A DNA stretch of 64,000 nt, taken from an uncultured Methylococcaceae bacterium. Its GTDB lineage: Bacteria > Pseudomonadota > Gammaproteobacteria > Methylococcales > Methylomonadaceae. Below the pieces are notes generated by a model that saw nothing but the letters and a program-made list of their open reading frames with translations, ran no database searches and was not told where the DNA came from. The stretch is taken from NCBI GenBank assembly GCA_903928685.1, contig CAIYRS010000043.1, forward strand, positions 1 through 64,000. The letters are read 5' to 3'. Positions within the stretch are counted from its first letter, which is position 1, and every line of letters begins with the position of its first letter. Position numbers and translations under genes: made by a program. Below, piece by piece: positions 37,615 through 48,882 of the stretch.

Positions 37615-38034
37615 TTATGACTCCAAATCAAGCGGCTGCGCCTGAAAACAATCCATATCGACAATCTTACGAGCCAAACAAAAAGGCATTCACTAAAGAA
37701 CGCGTTTTAAAAGCGGCGCGAGCGATTCCGCAGAAGCCGATCAAATCTGGCTGGCAGAAAAAACACACATCCTTGCCATCAAGCCAACCTGTAAAAATAG
37801 ATCAACTGACACTGAAAATGCTATTTAAAAGTCAGTCATTATGCCACGCTTATGCAATTATGCTCTAGCCGCCAATAAAAAATGCCGACGCTTTGGCTTT
37901 CTTTTGGTGCATTGCCACGCACCACGGCTGCAAACAACGCCTCAGTTCATCGCTAAGTTACACAATACATTGACTTAATAAGGACTAGTCGTAGAGAATA
38001 ACCTGCTTTAATTTGCAACAAACATCGCTAACGC
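37615..38034. other. Divergent intergenic region between kdsD and mlaF
   Basis: A 420-base spacer separating the minus-strand LPS locus from the plus-strand mla locus. It must hold both promoters, but I see only a loose TTGACT near 37971 and no convincing -10 box. A weak 83-residue open frame (37617-37868) starts right at the kdsD start codon, has no family features and is not counted as a gene. In enterobacteria a calcium/sodium antiporter gene (yrbG) occupies this position; it is missing here. Confidence 0.55.
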
Positions 38035-38862
38035 ATGGATAACCGTATCCACCAGCCTAACAACCTTGTTTCTATCAGGAACTTAACGTTCTCACGCGGC
38101 GACAAAAAAATATTTGACGATATTTCGTTGGATTTTGAGCGCGGCAAAATCACCGCCATCATGGGGCCAAGCGGCACCGGCAAAACCACCTTATTAAAAT
38201 TGATCGGCGGGCAACTGTATCCAGAAACGGGCAGCATTACCGTGGACGGCAACAACGTCCATCAACTGCCCAGAAAACGCCTTTACGAATTGCGTAAACG
38301 CATCGGCATGTTGTTCCAAAGTGGCGCGTTATTGACCGACATGAGCGTTTACGACAATGTCGCCTTCCCCTTACGCGAACATACCCGCCTGCCAGAATCC
38401 ATGATCCGCAGCTTGGTACTGATGAAACTGCAAGCCGTTGGCCTGCGTGGGGCAAAAAATTTATCGCCCAGCCAACTTTCTGGTGGCATGGCGCGGCGTG
38501 TGGCTTTGGCAAGGGCGATTGCTTTAGACCCGATGATGATTTTGTACGACGAGCCATTCACCGGACAAGACCCCATTTCCATGGGCGTCTTAGTGCATTT
38601 AATCAAATCGCTAAACGCCGCTTTAGGGCTGACTAGCATCATCGTTTCCCATGATGTCGAAGAAACCTCCGCCATTGCCGATTACATCTACGTTATCGCC
38701 GACGGCAAAGTGGTTGACCACGGCACACCAGACGCGATCAAAAACTCATCTTCCGCCTGGATACAACAATTCATGACTGGCGCGGCTGATGGCCCGGTAC
38801 ACTTCCACTATCCGGCAAAAGACTATATAGATGACTTATTGTCTACCGGTAAACGTTACTAA
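38035..38862 (+). CDS. mlaF: Phospholipid transport ABC ATPase MlaF
   Basis: ATPase of the MlaFEDB complex that keeps outer-membrane lipid asymmetry. The 275 residues show Walker A GPSGTGKTT (43-51), LSGGMARR signature, Walker B MILYDEPFTGQDP and an H-loop in IVSHDVEE. The C-terminal extension after residue 245 is typical for MlaF and contacts the partner subunit. First gene of mlaFEDB-murA. Confidence 0.95.
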   Translation: MDNRIHQPNNLVSIRNLTFSRGDKKIFDDISLDFERGKITAIMGPSGTGKTTLLKLIGGQLYPETGSITVDGNNVHQLPRKRLYELRKRIGMLFQSGALLTDMSVYDNVAFPLREHTRLPESMIRSLVLMKLQAVGLRGAKNLSPSQLSGGMARRVALARAIALDPMMILYDEPFTGQDPISMGVLVHLIKSLNAALGLTSIIVSHDVEETSAIADYIYVIADGKVVDHGTPDAIKNSSSAWIQQFMTGAADGPVHFHYPAKDYIDDLLSTGKRY

Positions 38863-38873
38863 GGTTTGAATTT

Positions 38874-39656
38874 GTGATCGAATTTCTACAGCATTTGGGC
38901 AACGGCACACTGACCAGCTTTGGCAAACTGGGGCGCGGCAGCCGCTTCCTTATACAAATCCTATCGGGTTTGACAGACACCCTAGCGCGCCCGCGCTTGC
39001 TAGTTAACCAACTGTATTCCGTTGGTGTACTGTCATTTATGCTTATCAGCATTTCTGGATTATTTGTCGGCATGGTGCTGGGCTTGCAAGGCTATTACAC
39101 CTTATCGGACTTCGGCGCTGAAGAAACCTTAGGCGTCATGGTCGCCGCCTCATTAGTGCGCGAACTGGGGCCAGTGGTGTCAGCATTATTGTTTGCAGGC
39201 CGCGCAGGCTCGGCATTAACCGCCGAAATTGGCCTAATGAAAGCCACCGAACAACTATCTGGCATGGAAATGATGGCGATAGACCCCATCAAACGCATCA
39301 TTTCGCCACGGTTTTTAGCAGGCTGCATCGCCATGCCCTTGCTGGCTGGCTTGTTCAGCGCCATCGGCATTATCGGCGGCGAACTGATCGGCTCAGGCAT
39401 GTTAGGGGTTGATGACGGCGCTTATTGGTCGCAAATGCAAGCCAAGCTCGATTTTCAAGACGACATCATCAACGGCGTTCTCAAAAGCATCGCCTTTGGC
39501 TTTGTCAGCTCCTGGATCGCCTTATTCGAAGGTTACGACGCCATCCCAACCTCTGAAGGCGTCAGCCGTGCCACCACCCGCACCGTCGTCAATTCCGCGT
39601 TCAGCATATTAGGACTCGATTTTATTCTTACTGCACTGATGTTTGGAGACAATTAA
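38874..39656 (+). CDS. mlaE: Phospholipid transport permease MlaE
   Basis: Inner-membrane permease of the Mla complex, 260 residues, starting at a GTG 11 bases after mlaF. ALLFAGRAGSALTAEIGLMKATEQ near 102-125 is the family's signature, and about five membrane helices surround it. SGMLGVDDGAYW is also typical. It works with MlaF, MlaD and MlaB encoded next to it. Confidence 0.95.
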   Translation: MIEFLQHLGNGTLTSFGKLGRGSRFLIQILSGLTDTLARPRLLVNQLYSVGVLSFMLISISGLFVGMVLGLQGYYTLSDFGAEETLGVMVAASLVRELGPVVSALLFAGRAGSALTAEIGLMKATEQLSGMEMMAIDPIKRIISPRFLAGCIAMPLLAGLFSAIGIIGGELIGSGMLGVDDGAYWSQMQAKLDFQDDIINGVLKSIAFGFVSSWIALFEGYDAIPTSEGVSRATTRTVVNSAFSILGLDFILTALMFGDN

Positions 39657-39657
39657 C

Positions 39658-40121
39658 ATGCAGCACAGCAACACCCAAGATACCCTGGTTGGCTTATTTG
39701 TCGCCGCTGGCATTGCCGGACTATTTTTTCTTGCCTTACAAGTCAGCAACTTAAGTTCGTTTTCCAACAAAGCCAGCTACACCATCAGCGCCAACTTCGC
39801 CAACTCCGGTGGCCTAAAAGTACGCTCTCCGGTGTCTGTTGCTGGCGTAAAAATAGGCCAAGTCAGCGCCATCAGCCTTGATCCTAAAAGCTACCAATCG
39901 GTGGTCACCATGAGCATCGATGCCGCTTACAACCAATTGCCCGATGACACCACCGCCAGCGTCTTTACCGCAGGCTTGCTAGGTGAGCAATACGTCAGCC
40001 TTGAGCCAGGTGGATCAGACACTTTCCTAAAAGATAACGGCAAAATCGACATCACCCAGCCTGCCATCATTTTAGAAAAAGCCATAGGCCAATTCCTCTT
40101 CAAAGCGGCAGAAGAAAAAAA

Positions 40122-40125
<4 letters not shown>
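39658..40125 (+). CDS. mlaD: Phospholipid-binding MCE-domain protein MlaD
   Basis: Membrane-anchored MCE protein forming the hexameric ring of the Mla complex. From the ATG at 39658 it is 155 residues with one N-terminal helix (about 10-28) and one MCE domain (about 39-117, with GLKVRSPVSVAGVKIGQV). TTGGAGAC-type ribosome binding site precedes 39658; an upstream in-frame ATG at 39643 lies inside mlaE. It overlaps mlaB by 4 bases; an mlaC gene, usual at this point, is absent. Confidence 0.93.
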
Positions 40126-41728
<1,603 letters not shown>

Positions 41729-41735
41729 GGTTCTC

Positions 41736-42362
41736 ATGCTGACCATCGCCGTATCCAAAGGCCGGATTTATGAAGACGCCTTACCGCTATTAGCCGAAGC
41801 AGGCATCGTCCCAACCGACGACCCAAACACCTGCCGCAAACTGATTTTGCAAACCACCCGCCCAGACGTGCAACTGGTCATCATCCGCGCCACCGACGTA
41901 CCCACCTTCGTCGAATACGGCGCGGCGGATTTAGGCATCGCGGGCAAAGACGTATTACTGGAACATGGCGCAGATGGTCTGTACGAACCGCTAGACCTAA
42001 ACATCGCCTGCTGCCGCCTGATGACAGCCGCCCACAAAGACGCACCGCCCATCAGCGGACGCGTTCGTGTCGCCACCAAATACGTCAAAACCGCACAACA
42101 ATATTTTGCAGGCTTAGGCATACAAGCCGAAATCATCAAACTGTATGGATCAATGGAACTCGCCCCGCTAGTCGGCCTGGCAGATTGCATCGTCGATTTG
42201 GTCGATACGGGCAACACGCTAAAAGCCAATGATTTAGAGCCTCGCGAATTGATTATGAACATCAGCTCAAGATTGGTAGTCAACAAAGCCGCGATGAAAA
42301 TGAAGAATGCGGCGATTGCGGAGTTGATTCAGCAGTTTGAGCGGACGCTGGCGAAACGGTAA
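41736..42362 (+). CDS. hisG: ATP phosphoribosyltransferase, short form
   Basis: First enzyme of histidine synthesis. At 208 residues it is the short form, which needs HisZ as a regulatory partner; hisZ is not in this window. The start [18 protein letters not shown], the phosphate-binding [14 protein letters not shown] (about 155-168) and [13 protein letters not shown] are present. murA-hisG-hisD-hisC is a known gene order, but here hisG and hisD are split by a two-gene insertion. Confidence 0.96.
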   Translation: MLTIAVSKGRIYEDALPLLAEAGIVPTDDPNTCRKLILQTTRPDVQLVIIRATDVPTFVEYGAADLGIAGKDVLLEHGADGLYEPLDLNIACCRLMTAAHKDAPPISGRVRVATKYVKTAQQYFAGLGIQAEIIKLYGSMELAPLVGLADCIVDLVDTGNTLKANDLEPRELIMNISSRLVVNKAAMKMKNAAIAELIQQFERTLAKR

Positions 42363-42415
42363 AAGAGAAATATTTCATTATTCTCAATGCTCTGTGAAGC
42401 AAAATTGGAATTCAA

Positions 42416-43552
42416 ATGCTTAACTCATTACAAATCAAAAATTTCAGGTCGTTGGAAGATTTTAAAGTTTCCAAGCTGGGGCGCGTCAATTTGATTGTAG
42501 GAAAAAATAATTCGGGAAAAAGCAGCGTACTTGAGGCGTTGAGGATTTATGCGGGGAATGCCAATCAGCAGCTACTTGAAAATATTTCAGCTAGCCATAA
42601 TGAAAAATTTCGTTTAAATAATGAAGATATTGGACAACGCAACATGTCCTTTCCCTTTGAAGATTTATTTATTGGCAGACAATATCCTATTGATGAGAAC
42701 ATGGAAATTGTAATTGGTGAGACTTTAATAGATAAAAAAGCTCTCTTTATTCGGCATGTGTTTTTTGTAGATAGAACGGATCATGAACCTAATTTTCAAG
42801 GTGCATCTATCAATCGCCCTCAAATTATTTCTAAAGCAGAAATTAAAAATTCAGATACTCCTTTTAAGCAAGCACTTTGGGTGCATAATCAAAATAATAA
42901 TAATAATGAGTTGTCATTTTTGATCAGGTTTGAAAACAATCCTTTTACAAATCCACGTCTATCTACAATTAATCCCTATCCACAAGAAAGCTTTATCCCT
43001 ACACAATTTATTTCAGTTGATGATTTAGCAAAAGAATGGGATCAGATTATTTTCACTGAGCATGAAGCAGTTATTAAGTCCGCTATGCGCATCATACTGC
43101 CAGATTTTGAAAATCTGGCTTTTGTTGGTGAACGAATCGATCGATTTGCTAAAGTTAAATTAGCTCATTCCACTCGTCCCGTTCCGCTCAAAAGCCTAGG
43201 CGACGGCATGATAAGAGTTTTGCAAATAGCCTTAAAATTAGTTTCAGCCAAAGGTAGCTTTTTACTAATCGACGAATTTGAAAATGGCTTGCATTACAGC
43301 ACTCAGGAAAAAATCTGGGCATTATTATTTGAAATGTCAGAACGCTTAAACATTCAAATTTTTGCTACCACACATAGTTGGGATTGTATTGAAGCCTTCA
43401 CCAAAGTTGCTATTGAAAACGAAACGACCGAAGGTGTGTTATTTCGTATGGGTAAAAGCGCGAAAAAAAGCAACCAAGGGCAAATTATTGCCACCGTTTT
43501 TGATAAGGAACGGCTTCATAACCTGACGCAAGCGGATATTGAGATACGCTAA
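42416..43552 (+). CDS. AAA (OLD/AAA15-type) ATPase of a probable defence module
   Basis: A 378-residue ABC/SMC-like ATPase of the OLD family. It has the start SLQIKNFRSLEDFKV, Walker A GKNNSGKSS (29-37), a long insert without coiled-coil, the signature SLGDGMI (260-266), Walker B FLLIDEFENGLH (282-293) and an H-loop TTHS (318-321). It overlaps the TOPRIM-like gene by one base. The DNA is visibly more A/T-rich than hisG and hisD on either side. ATPase+TOPRIM pairs form anti-phage systems (PARIS, AbiL; OLD as a fusion); defence is inferred. Confidence 0.9.
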   Translation: MLNSLQIKNFRSLEDFKVSKLGRVNLIVGKNNSGKSSVLEALRIYAGNANQQLLENISASHNEKFRLNNEDIGQRNMSFPFEDLFIGRQYPIDENMEIVIGETLIDKKALFIRHVFFVDRTDHEPNFQGASINRPQIISKAEIKNSDTPFKQALWVHNQNNNNNELSFLIRFENNPFTNPRLSTINPYPQESFIPTQFISVDDLAKEWDQIIFTEHEAVIKSAMRIILPDFENLAFVGERIDRFAKVKLAHSTRPVPLKSLGDGMIRVLQIALKLVSAKGSFLLIDEFENGLHYSTQEKIWALLFEMSERLNIQIFATTHSWDCIEAFTKVAIENETTEGVLFRMGKSAKKSNQGQIIATVFDKERLHNLTQADIEIR

Positions 43553-44250
43553 TGGCAAGAATAGCCAATACCGTCAATGCCAGCCATGTATTGTTAGTCG
43601 AAGGGGAAGCAGATAGAAGTTTTTTTGAGCAAATCTGCAAGTCCTTACGATTAAATCCACTAATAAAACCAGCCGCCCCGAAAGATTATCAAAACGATTA
43701 TGTGCAATCATTACGCAATACGAAGCAAGGCGTTTTAAATTTGCTTGATAATCTGTTGGCAGAATTGTTGGATGAATCAGCCGTTACCAAATGTTTAGCG
43801 ATTGTTATTGATGCCGATTATGAGAGTGTAAATGGCTTGGGTTATGAAAAAACTATTGAGCAAGTTTGCAAAATAGCCAAGCATCATGATTTTGCGTTAG
43901 CAGAAACTAATTCACATGGACTGTGTTTTAAACATGATGATGAAGCCGCAGAATTTGGTTTGTGGATTATGCCCTGCAATCGAGACGAGGGCATGCTAGA
44001 AGATTTTATTAAAGTATGCGTAAAAACTGATGAGCGGCTATTGTTTAACCATGCTAAAAATATTGTTCAAGCGATAGAAGCTAAAAAATTTGCTTCACAT
44101 CATCATTCCAAAGCAGAAGTAGCGACATGGCTGGCTTGGCAGAAAAAACCGGGGCATGGGCTTTATGCTGTTGTCAGAGACGATTTGTTGGACGTTGACC
44201 ATGCGTTATTTCAAGAATTGAAAAGCTGGTTGAAACAACTTTTTATTTAA
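43552..44250 (+). CDS. DUF3226 TOPRIM-like protein paired with the AAA ATPase
   Basis: A 232-residue protein with the DUF3226 pattern: [14 protein letters not shown] with Glu17, the paired Asp87/Asp89 in IVIDADYES, and [17 protein letters not shown] (137-152). Glu plus Asp-x-Asp is the metal site of the TOPRIM fold used by nucleases and primases. ATGGCA starts on the last base of the ATPase stop, so the two are translated together. It likely acts as the nuclease or effector of the module, by analogy with AriB of PARIS and AbiLii; not shown here. Confidence 0.88.
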   Translation: MARIANTVNASHVLLVEGEADRSFFEQICKSLRLNPLIKPAAPKDYQNDYVQSLRNTKQGVLNLLDNLLAELLDESAVTKCLAIVIDADYESVNGLGYEKTIEQVCKIAKHHDFALAETNSHGLCFKHDDEAAEFGLWIMPCNRDEGMLEDFIKVCVKTDERLLFNHAKNIVQAIEAKKFASHHHSKAEVATWLAWQKKPGHGLYAVVRDDLLDVDHALFQELKSWLKQLFI

Positions 44251-44270
44251 CACCCAATAAACAAACTGGT

Positions 44271-45575
44271 ATGACCCTCTCAATTAAAAATCTAAACACC
44301 AACTCACTCATCTTTCAAGAACAACTCCAATCCCTCCTAGCCTGGGATGAAACCGACGACCTCGACATCCAGCAACGGGTGTTAGCTATTCTTGCCGATG
44401 TCCGCAGCAATGGCGATGCGGCGGTGATTAATTACACCAACCGTTTCGACCAACGCAGCATCAGCCATGCCAGCGAGTTGGAATTGCCGAAAGCGGCGCT
44501 GCAAGCGGCGTGGGAGAGTTTGCCCACCGCGCAGGCCGAAGCGTTGCAAACCGCCGCCGAGCGTATCCGCGCTTATGCCGAGCATCAAAAAATCCAGCCG
44601 TGGCAATATACCGAGGCCGATGGCACGGTGCTGGGGCAAAAAATAACGCCGCTGGATAGCGTCGGTTTGTATGTGCCGGGCGGCAAGGCGGCGTACCCGT
44701 CTTCAGTGTTGATGAACGCTATTCCAGCCAAAGTCGCTGGCGTTGCCGACTTAATCATGGTCGTGCCGACGCCCAATGGCGAGACCAACGCGTTGGTGTT
44801 GGCGGCGGCGTATATCGCTGGCGTGGATCGCGTGTTCACCATCGGCGGCGCACAAGCGGTGGCGGCTTTGGCCTATGGCACGGCAACTATTCCGGCGGTC
44901 GCGAAAATTGTCGGCCCCGGCAATATTTATGTGGCAACGGCGAAAAAGCTTGTGTTCGGCACGGTGGGCATTGATATGATCGCCGGCCCTTCGGAAATTT
45001 TGGTGATTTGCGACGGCAAAACCAACCCCGATTGGATTGCCATGGACTTATTCTCGCAAGCCGAACATGACGAAAACGCGCAGGCGATTTTAATCAGCGA
45101 TGACAGCGATTTTCTTGCCGCTGTAGAAGCCAGCATCAACGCTTTATTACCGACCATGGAACGCGCCGACATTATCCGCGCCTCGCTCAGCGGTCGTGGG
45201 GCATTGATTAAAGTGCAAAACTTGGACGAAGCTGCCGAAGTCGCCAACACTATCGCGCCGGAGCATTTGGAGTTGTCGGTGGAAAATCCAGAAATTTTGT
45301 GCGAAAAAATCCGCCACGCGGGTGCTATTTTCATGGGTCGTTACACTGCTGAAGCCTTGGGCGATTACTGCGCCGGCCCAAATCATGTGTTGCCAACCTC
45401 CAGCACGGCGCGATTCTCTTCGCCTTTAGGTGTTTACGATTTCCAAAAACGTACCAGTTTGATTAATTGCTCGGCGGCAGGTGCAGATAGCTTGGGCAAA
45501 ATTGCCTCGGTATTGGCGCGAGGTGAAAGCCTGACTGCCCATGCGCGTTCCGCCGAGTTTAGAATCAAAAACTAA
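44271..45575 (+). CDS. hisD: Histidinol dehydrogenase
   Basis: Zinc enzyme for the last two steps of histidine synthesis, histidinol to histidine. The 434 residues show [17 protein letters not shown] (126-142), the signature [13 protein letters not shown], the zinc residues in [13 protein letters not shown], and [20 protein letters not shown] downstream. Codon use is clearly G/C-richer than in the two-gene insert just upstream. hisC follows after 54 bases. Confidence 0.97.
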   Translation: MTLSIKNLNTNSLIFQEQLQSLLAWDETDDLDIQQRVLAILADVRSNGDAAVINYTNRFDQRSISHASELELPKAALQAAWESLPTAQAEALQTAAERIRAYAEHQKIQPWQYTEADGTVLGQKITPLDSVGLYVPGGKAAYPSSVLMNAIPAKVAGVADLIMVVPTPNGETNALVLAAAYIAGVDRVFTIGGAQAVAALAYGTATIPAVAKIVGPGNIYVATAKKLVFGTVGIDMIAGPSEILVICDGKTNPDWIAMDLFSQAEHDENAQAILISDDSDFLAAVEASINALLPTMERADIIRASLSGRGALIKVQNLDEAAEVANTIAPEHLELSVENPEILCEKIRHAGAIFMGRYTAEALGDYCAGPNHVLPTSSTARFSSPLGVYDFQKRTSLINCSAAGADSLGKIASVLARGESLTAHARSAEFRIKN

Positions 45576-45629
45576 ATCTTTCCTTATTGTTGTATTGGTA
45601 CGCATGGCGTACTTGGGACATCTACAGCC

Positions 45630-46715
45630 ATGCCTGAAAAACTCATTAACGCTTTATTCCGTCCGCAAATTTTGGCGATGTCGGCCTATCACGTCGCCAA
45701 TGCCGAAGGCTTCATTAAACTGGATGCTATGGAAAACCCTTACAGTTGGCCTGAAGAGCTAAAAACCCAATGGTTGGAGACACTTAGGGATTGCCCGCTT
45801 AACCGTTATCCAGACCCGGAAGCACGGCAATTGGCAAACAGTATCCGCAATCATGACGGCATTAGCGACGCGTCGGCGCTCATGCTCGGCAATGGTTCTG
45901 ATGAAATTATCCAAATACTGTTGATGGCTTTGGCAAATACCGCCCAAGTGCTGGCACCTGCGCCAGGATTTGTGATGTACAAACAACTGAGTGATAGCTT
46001 GGGCTTGGGTTATCACGGCATTCCGCTATTGGCGGATAGCTTGGCTTTGGATTTGCCCGCTATGCTGCAAAGCATTAGCGAACAACAACCAGCGATCATT
46101 TTTATCGCCTACCCAAATAACCCAACTGGCAATTTATTTGCCGAACAAGACATTTTGGCAATCATCAACGCCGCGCCCGGTTTGGTGATAATTGACGAAG
46201 CCTATGCGCCGTTTGCCAAAGCCAGTTTTTTAACGCGTCTAGCGGATTTCCCACAATTATTGGTGATGCGTACCGTGTCCAAATTAGGTTTGGCTGGCTT
46301 GCGCTTGGGCTATATTGCCGGACACCCTGACATCATCGGGCAACTGAATAAAATCCGTCTGCCATACAATATCAATAGCTTAACGCAATTAAGTGCGGAA
46401 TTTGCGCTCAACAACAAAGCCTTGTTCGATGAGCAAACCCAAGCCATCTGCGAACAACGCACACGGGTTTTTGCTGAGCTGGAACAATTGCCGGGCATTA
46501 CCCCCTACCCTAGCGCCGCCAATTTCATTCTGTTTAAAACCCCAGCGCAACAAGCCGATGCGGTATTTGCCTCGTTAAAAGCACAAGGCGTGTTAATCAA
46601 AAACCTCAATCCCCAAGGTGGCCTGTTAGCCGATTGCTTGCGGGTTACCATCGGCACTCCCCATGAAAACAGCGCGTTTTTACAAGCGCTAAAAAATGCT
46701 TTACTGGCGATATAA
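45630..46715 (+). CDS. hisC: Histidinol-phosphate aminotransferase
   Basis: PLP-dependent aminotransferase of 361 residues in histidine synthesis. It shows LDAMENPYSWP near the start, NGSDEIIQILLMA near 92-104, the Asn/Asp cofactor motifs PNNPTGN and VIIDEAY, and the lysine of MRTVSKLGLAGLRLGY (about 215-230). It is last in the murA-hisG-(insert)-hisD-hisC series. Confidence 0.96.
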   Translation: MPEKLINALFRPQILAMSAYHVANAEGFIKLDAMENPYSWPEELKTQWLETLRDCPLNRYPDPEARQLANSIRNHDGISDASALMLGNGSDEIIQILLMALANTAQVLAPAPGFVMYKQLSDSLGLGYHGIPLLADSLALDLPAMLQSISEQQPAIIFIAYPNNPTGNLFAEQDILAIINAAPGLVIIDEAYAPFAKASFLTRLADFPQLLVMRTVSKLGLAGLRLGYIAGHPDIIGQLNKIRLPYNINSLTQLSAEFALNNKALFDEQTQAICEQRTRVFAELEQLPGITPYPSAANFILFKTPAQQADAVFASLKAQGVLIKNLNPQGGLLADCLRVTIGTPHENSAFLQALKNALLAI

Positions 46716-46875
46716 GCCGCTTGCTTCTAAAGCTAATCGCCCAGCACCTTTAAAACAGCGTTTTTAATAGCAAAACATCAGCCAAAGCCTTCAAATACCC
46801 TAGCGTCTAGTGGTATATTGGCGGAGTACAATAAAAAAGTGCCTTTGAAGCACAATAAATCAGGAGAGCTCAGCA

Positions 46876-47475
46876 ATGATTAATGAAGGCGTCGATAAAT
46901 CCAAACGCCAATTTTTAACCTCGGCATTGACCGTGGTTGGCGCAGTAGGGACGGGTTATTTAGCCGTCCCTTTTCTTTCTCAAATGCAACCCAGTGTTAA
47001 AGCGATGGCGGCGGGGGCTCCTGTAACTGTAGACATTAGTAAAATGGAAACAGGCCAGTTATTACGCGTTGAATGGCGCGGTAAACCCGTTTGGATACTG
47101 AACCGCACACCCGAAGTGTTGGAAACTTTAAAAAGTTTGGATAGCCAGCTCAGAGATCCAAAATCTGAAGAATCCAGCCAACCTGAAGCCAGCAAAAATC
47201 CAGGGCGCTCAATTAAGCCGGAAGTTTTTGTTGCCGTGGGTTTATGTACCCATTTAGGTTGCTCACCGACGTTCCGTCCGGAAATCGCTCCGCATGATTT
47301 GGGCGAAAATTGGAAAGGTGGCTTTTTCTGCCCTTGCCATGGCTCATGGTTTGATTTGGCGGGCCGCGTTTATCAAGGCGTACCTGCACCAACTAATTTG
47401 GAAATCCCGCCCTATCGTTACATTAACGACACCCAAATCATTGTAGGCGAAGCGCCTGAGGAGAAAGGCGCATGA
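46876..47475 (+). CDS. petA: Ubiquinol-cytochrome c reductase Rieske iron-sulfur subunit
   Basis: Rieske [2Fe-2S] subunit of the bc1 complex, 199 residues. Cluster ligands are in CTHLGC and CPCHGSW (about 121-126 and 154-160). The N-terminus carries a Tat-like KRQFLT motif followed by a membrane helix, with Lys in place of the first Arg of the twin pair. GGAGAG stands before the ATG. It overlaps petB by 4 bases. Confidence 0.97.
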   Translation: MINEGVDKSKRQFLTSALTVVGAVGTGYLAVPFLSQMQPSVKAMAAGAPVTVDISKMETGQLLRVEWRGKPVWILNRTPEVLETLKSLDSQLRDPKSEESSQPEASKNPGRSIKPEVFVAVGLCTHLGCSPTFRPEIAPHDLGENWKGGFFCPCHGSWFDLAGRVYQGVPAPTNLEIPPYRYINDTQIIVGEAPEEKGA

Positions 47476-48881
47476 AAATCGGCCGCTTTGCCCAAACAGG
47501 CAACTGGATTTTAGCGCGCTTCCCACTCGCCAAAGTGTGGGAAGAGCATATGACGCATTATTACGCGCCAAAAAACTTCAACATTTGGTATTTTTTCGGT
47601 TCATTAGCGTTATTGGTGCTGGTTAACCAATTTGTGACTGGCATTTTATTGACCATGAATTACAAACCAGATGCCAAATTGGCGTTTGATTCGGTCGAAT
47701 ACATTATGCGGGACGTGCATTGGGGCTGGTTAATCCGCTACATGCACTCGACGGGCGCGTCGGCGTTTTTTATTGTGGTGTACTTACACATGTTCCGTGG
47801 TGTTATGTACGGCTCATTTAAAAAACCACGCGAGCTGATTTGGATTTTCGGCATGTTGATTTTCGTCTGCTTGATGGCAGAAGCCTTTATGGGCTATTTG
47901 CTACCTTGGGGACAAATGTCTTACTGGGGCGCGCAGGTAATTATCTCGCTGTTCAGTGCCATTCCTGTGATAGGCGAAGATTTGTCTTTGTGGGTTCGGG
48001 GCGATTATGTGGTATCAGATGCCACCTTAAACCGCTTCTTCGCTTTCCACGTCATTTCCGTACCATTGGTTTTGGTGATGCTGGTGTTCATGCACATTGT
48101 TGCATTGCATGAAGTTGGCTCCAACAACCCAGACGGCATCGAAATTAAAAAATACAAAGATGAGAACGGCATCCCGCTCGATGGCATTCCTTTCCATCCT
48201 TACTACACCGTAAAAGATATTGTGGGTGTGGCGGTATTTTTGCTGTTTTTTGCCACGGTGATTTTTTATATGCCGGAAATGGGCGGTTACTTTTTAGAAC
48301 ACGCCAATTTTATCCCTGCTGATCCAATGAAAACCCCTGAGCATATTGCGCCAGTTTGGTATTTCACCCCGTTTTACGCCATCTTACGGGCAATCCCCGA
48401 TAAATTTGCCGGCGTTATCGGCATGGGCGGCGCTATCGTGGTACTGTTTTTACTGCCTTGGCTGGATCGTAATCCGGTCAAATCCATCCGTTACCGTAGC
48501 GGCTTTTATAAAAAAGCCCTGTTACTGTTCGTCATCAGCTTCTTTTGCTTAGGTTATTTGGGTACACAACCAGCGACACCAACAGCAACATTATTTGCAC
48601 GGATTTTTACCGTCATCTATTTCGGCTTCTTTTTGTTAATGCCGCTATATACCCGCTGGGAAAAAACCAAACCTGTGCCACAACGGGTCACAGAGGAGCA
48701 TGGTTTTGATGAGCAATTACCTGCTTTACTTGAAGAAATCACCGAATTAAAGCCCGCTACGGACTTAGAAATAGGCGATCCGGCATTCAGAAGCTCATTT
48801 TTTAATAGGCGCCCAAATCCTGATGGCATAGTCAAAGTCATCACTCGATTAGCAAAAAACCTAAAAGAGAGCCTAGATTGA
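47472..48881 (+). CDS. petB: Cytochrome b subunit of the bc1 complex
   Basis: Membrane quinol-oxidising subunit, 469 residues with eight helices. The heme-b histidines lie in RYMHSTGASAFF and FHVISVPLVL, and the quinol-oxidation motif PEW is in the region PxWYFTPFYAIL as PVWY. A tail of about 60 charged residues after the last helix (about 405-469) makes it longer than usual bacterial cytochrome b. It overlaps petA by 4 bases and ends one base before the petC ATG. Confidence 0.96.
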   Translation: MKIGRFAQTGNWILARFPLAKVWEEHMTHYYAPKNFNIWYFFGSLALLVLVNQFVTGILLTMNYKPDAKLAFDSVEYIMRDVHWGWLIRYMHSTGASAFFIVVYLHMFRGVMYGSFKKPRELIWIFGMLIFVCLMAEAFMGYLLPWGQMSYWGAQVIISLFSAIPVIGEDLSLWVRGDYVVSDATLNRFFAFHVISVPLVLVMLVFMHIVALHEVGSNNPDGIEIKKYKDENGIPLDGIPFHPYYTVKDIVGVAVFLLFFATVIFYMPEMGGYFLEHANFIPADPMKTPEHIAPVWYFTPFYAILRAIPDKFAGVIGMGGAIVVLFLLPWLDRNPVKSIRYRSGFYKKALLLFVISFFCLGYLGTQPATPTATLFARIFTVIYFGFFLLMPLYTRWEKTKPVPQRVTEEHGFDEQLPALLEEITELKPATDLEIGDPAFRSSFFNRRPNPDGIVKVITRLAKNLKESLD

Positions 48882-48882
48882 T

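Noticed and set aside
37617-37868. 83-residue open frame in the kdsD-mlaF spacer
   Set aside because: It starts at the kdsD start codon, has no ribosome site of its own, shows no domain or normal amino-acid make-up and ends in A/T-rich noncoding sequence. Treated as chance.
42416-44250. Gabija (GajA/GajB) as the identity of the ATPase pair
   Set aside because: GajA carries ATPase and TOPRIM in one chain and GajB is a UvrD-type helicase; here the ATPase has no TOPRIM domain and the second protein is DUF3226.
46716-46875. Sigma-70 promoter before petA (TATATT near 46816)
   Set aside because: A TATATT with a weak TTCAAA about 18 bases upstream can be drawn, but another TACAAT nearby competes and neither has a good -35, so I did not list it as a feature.
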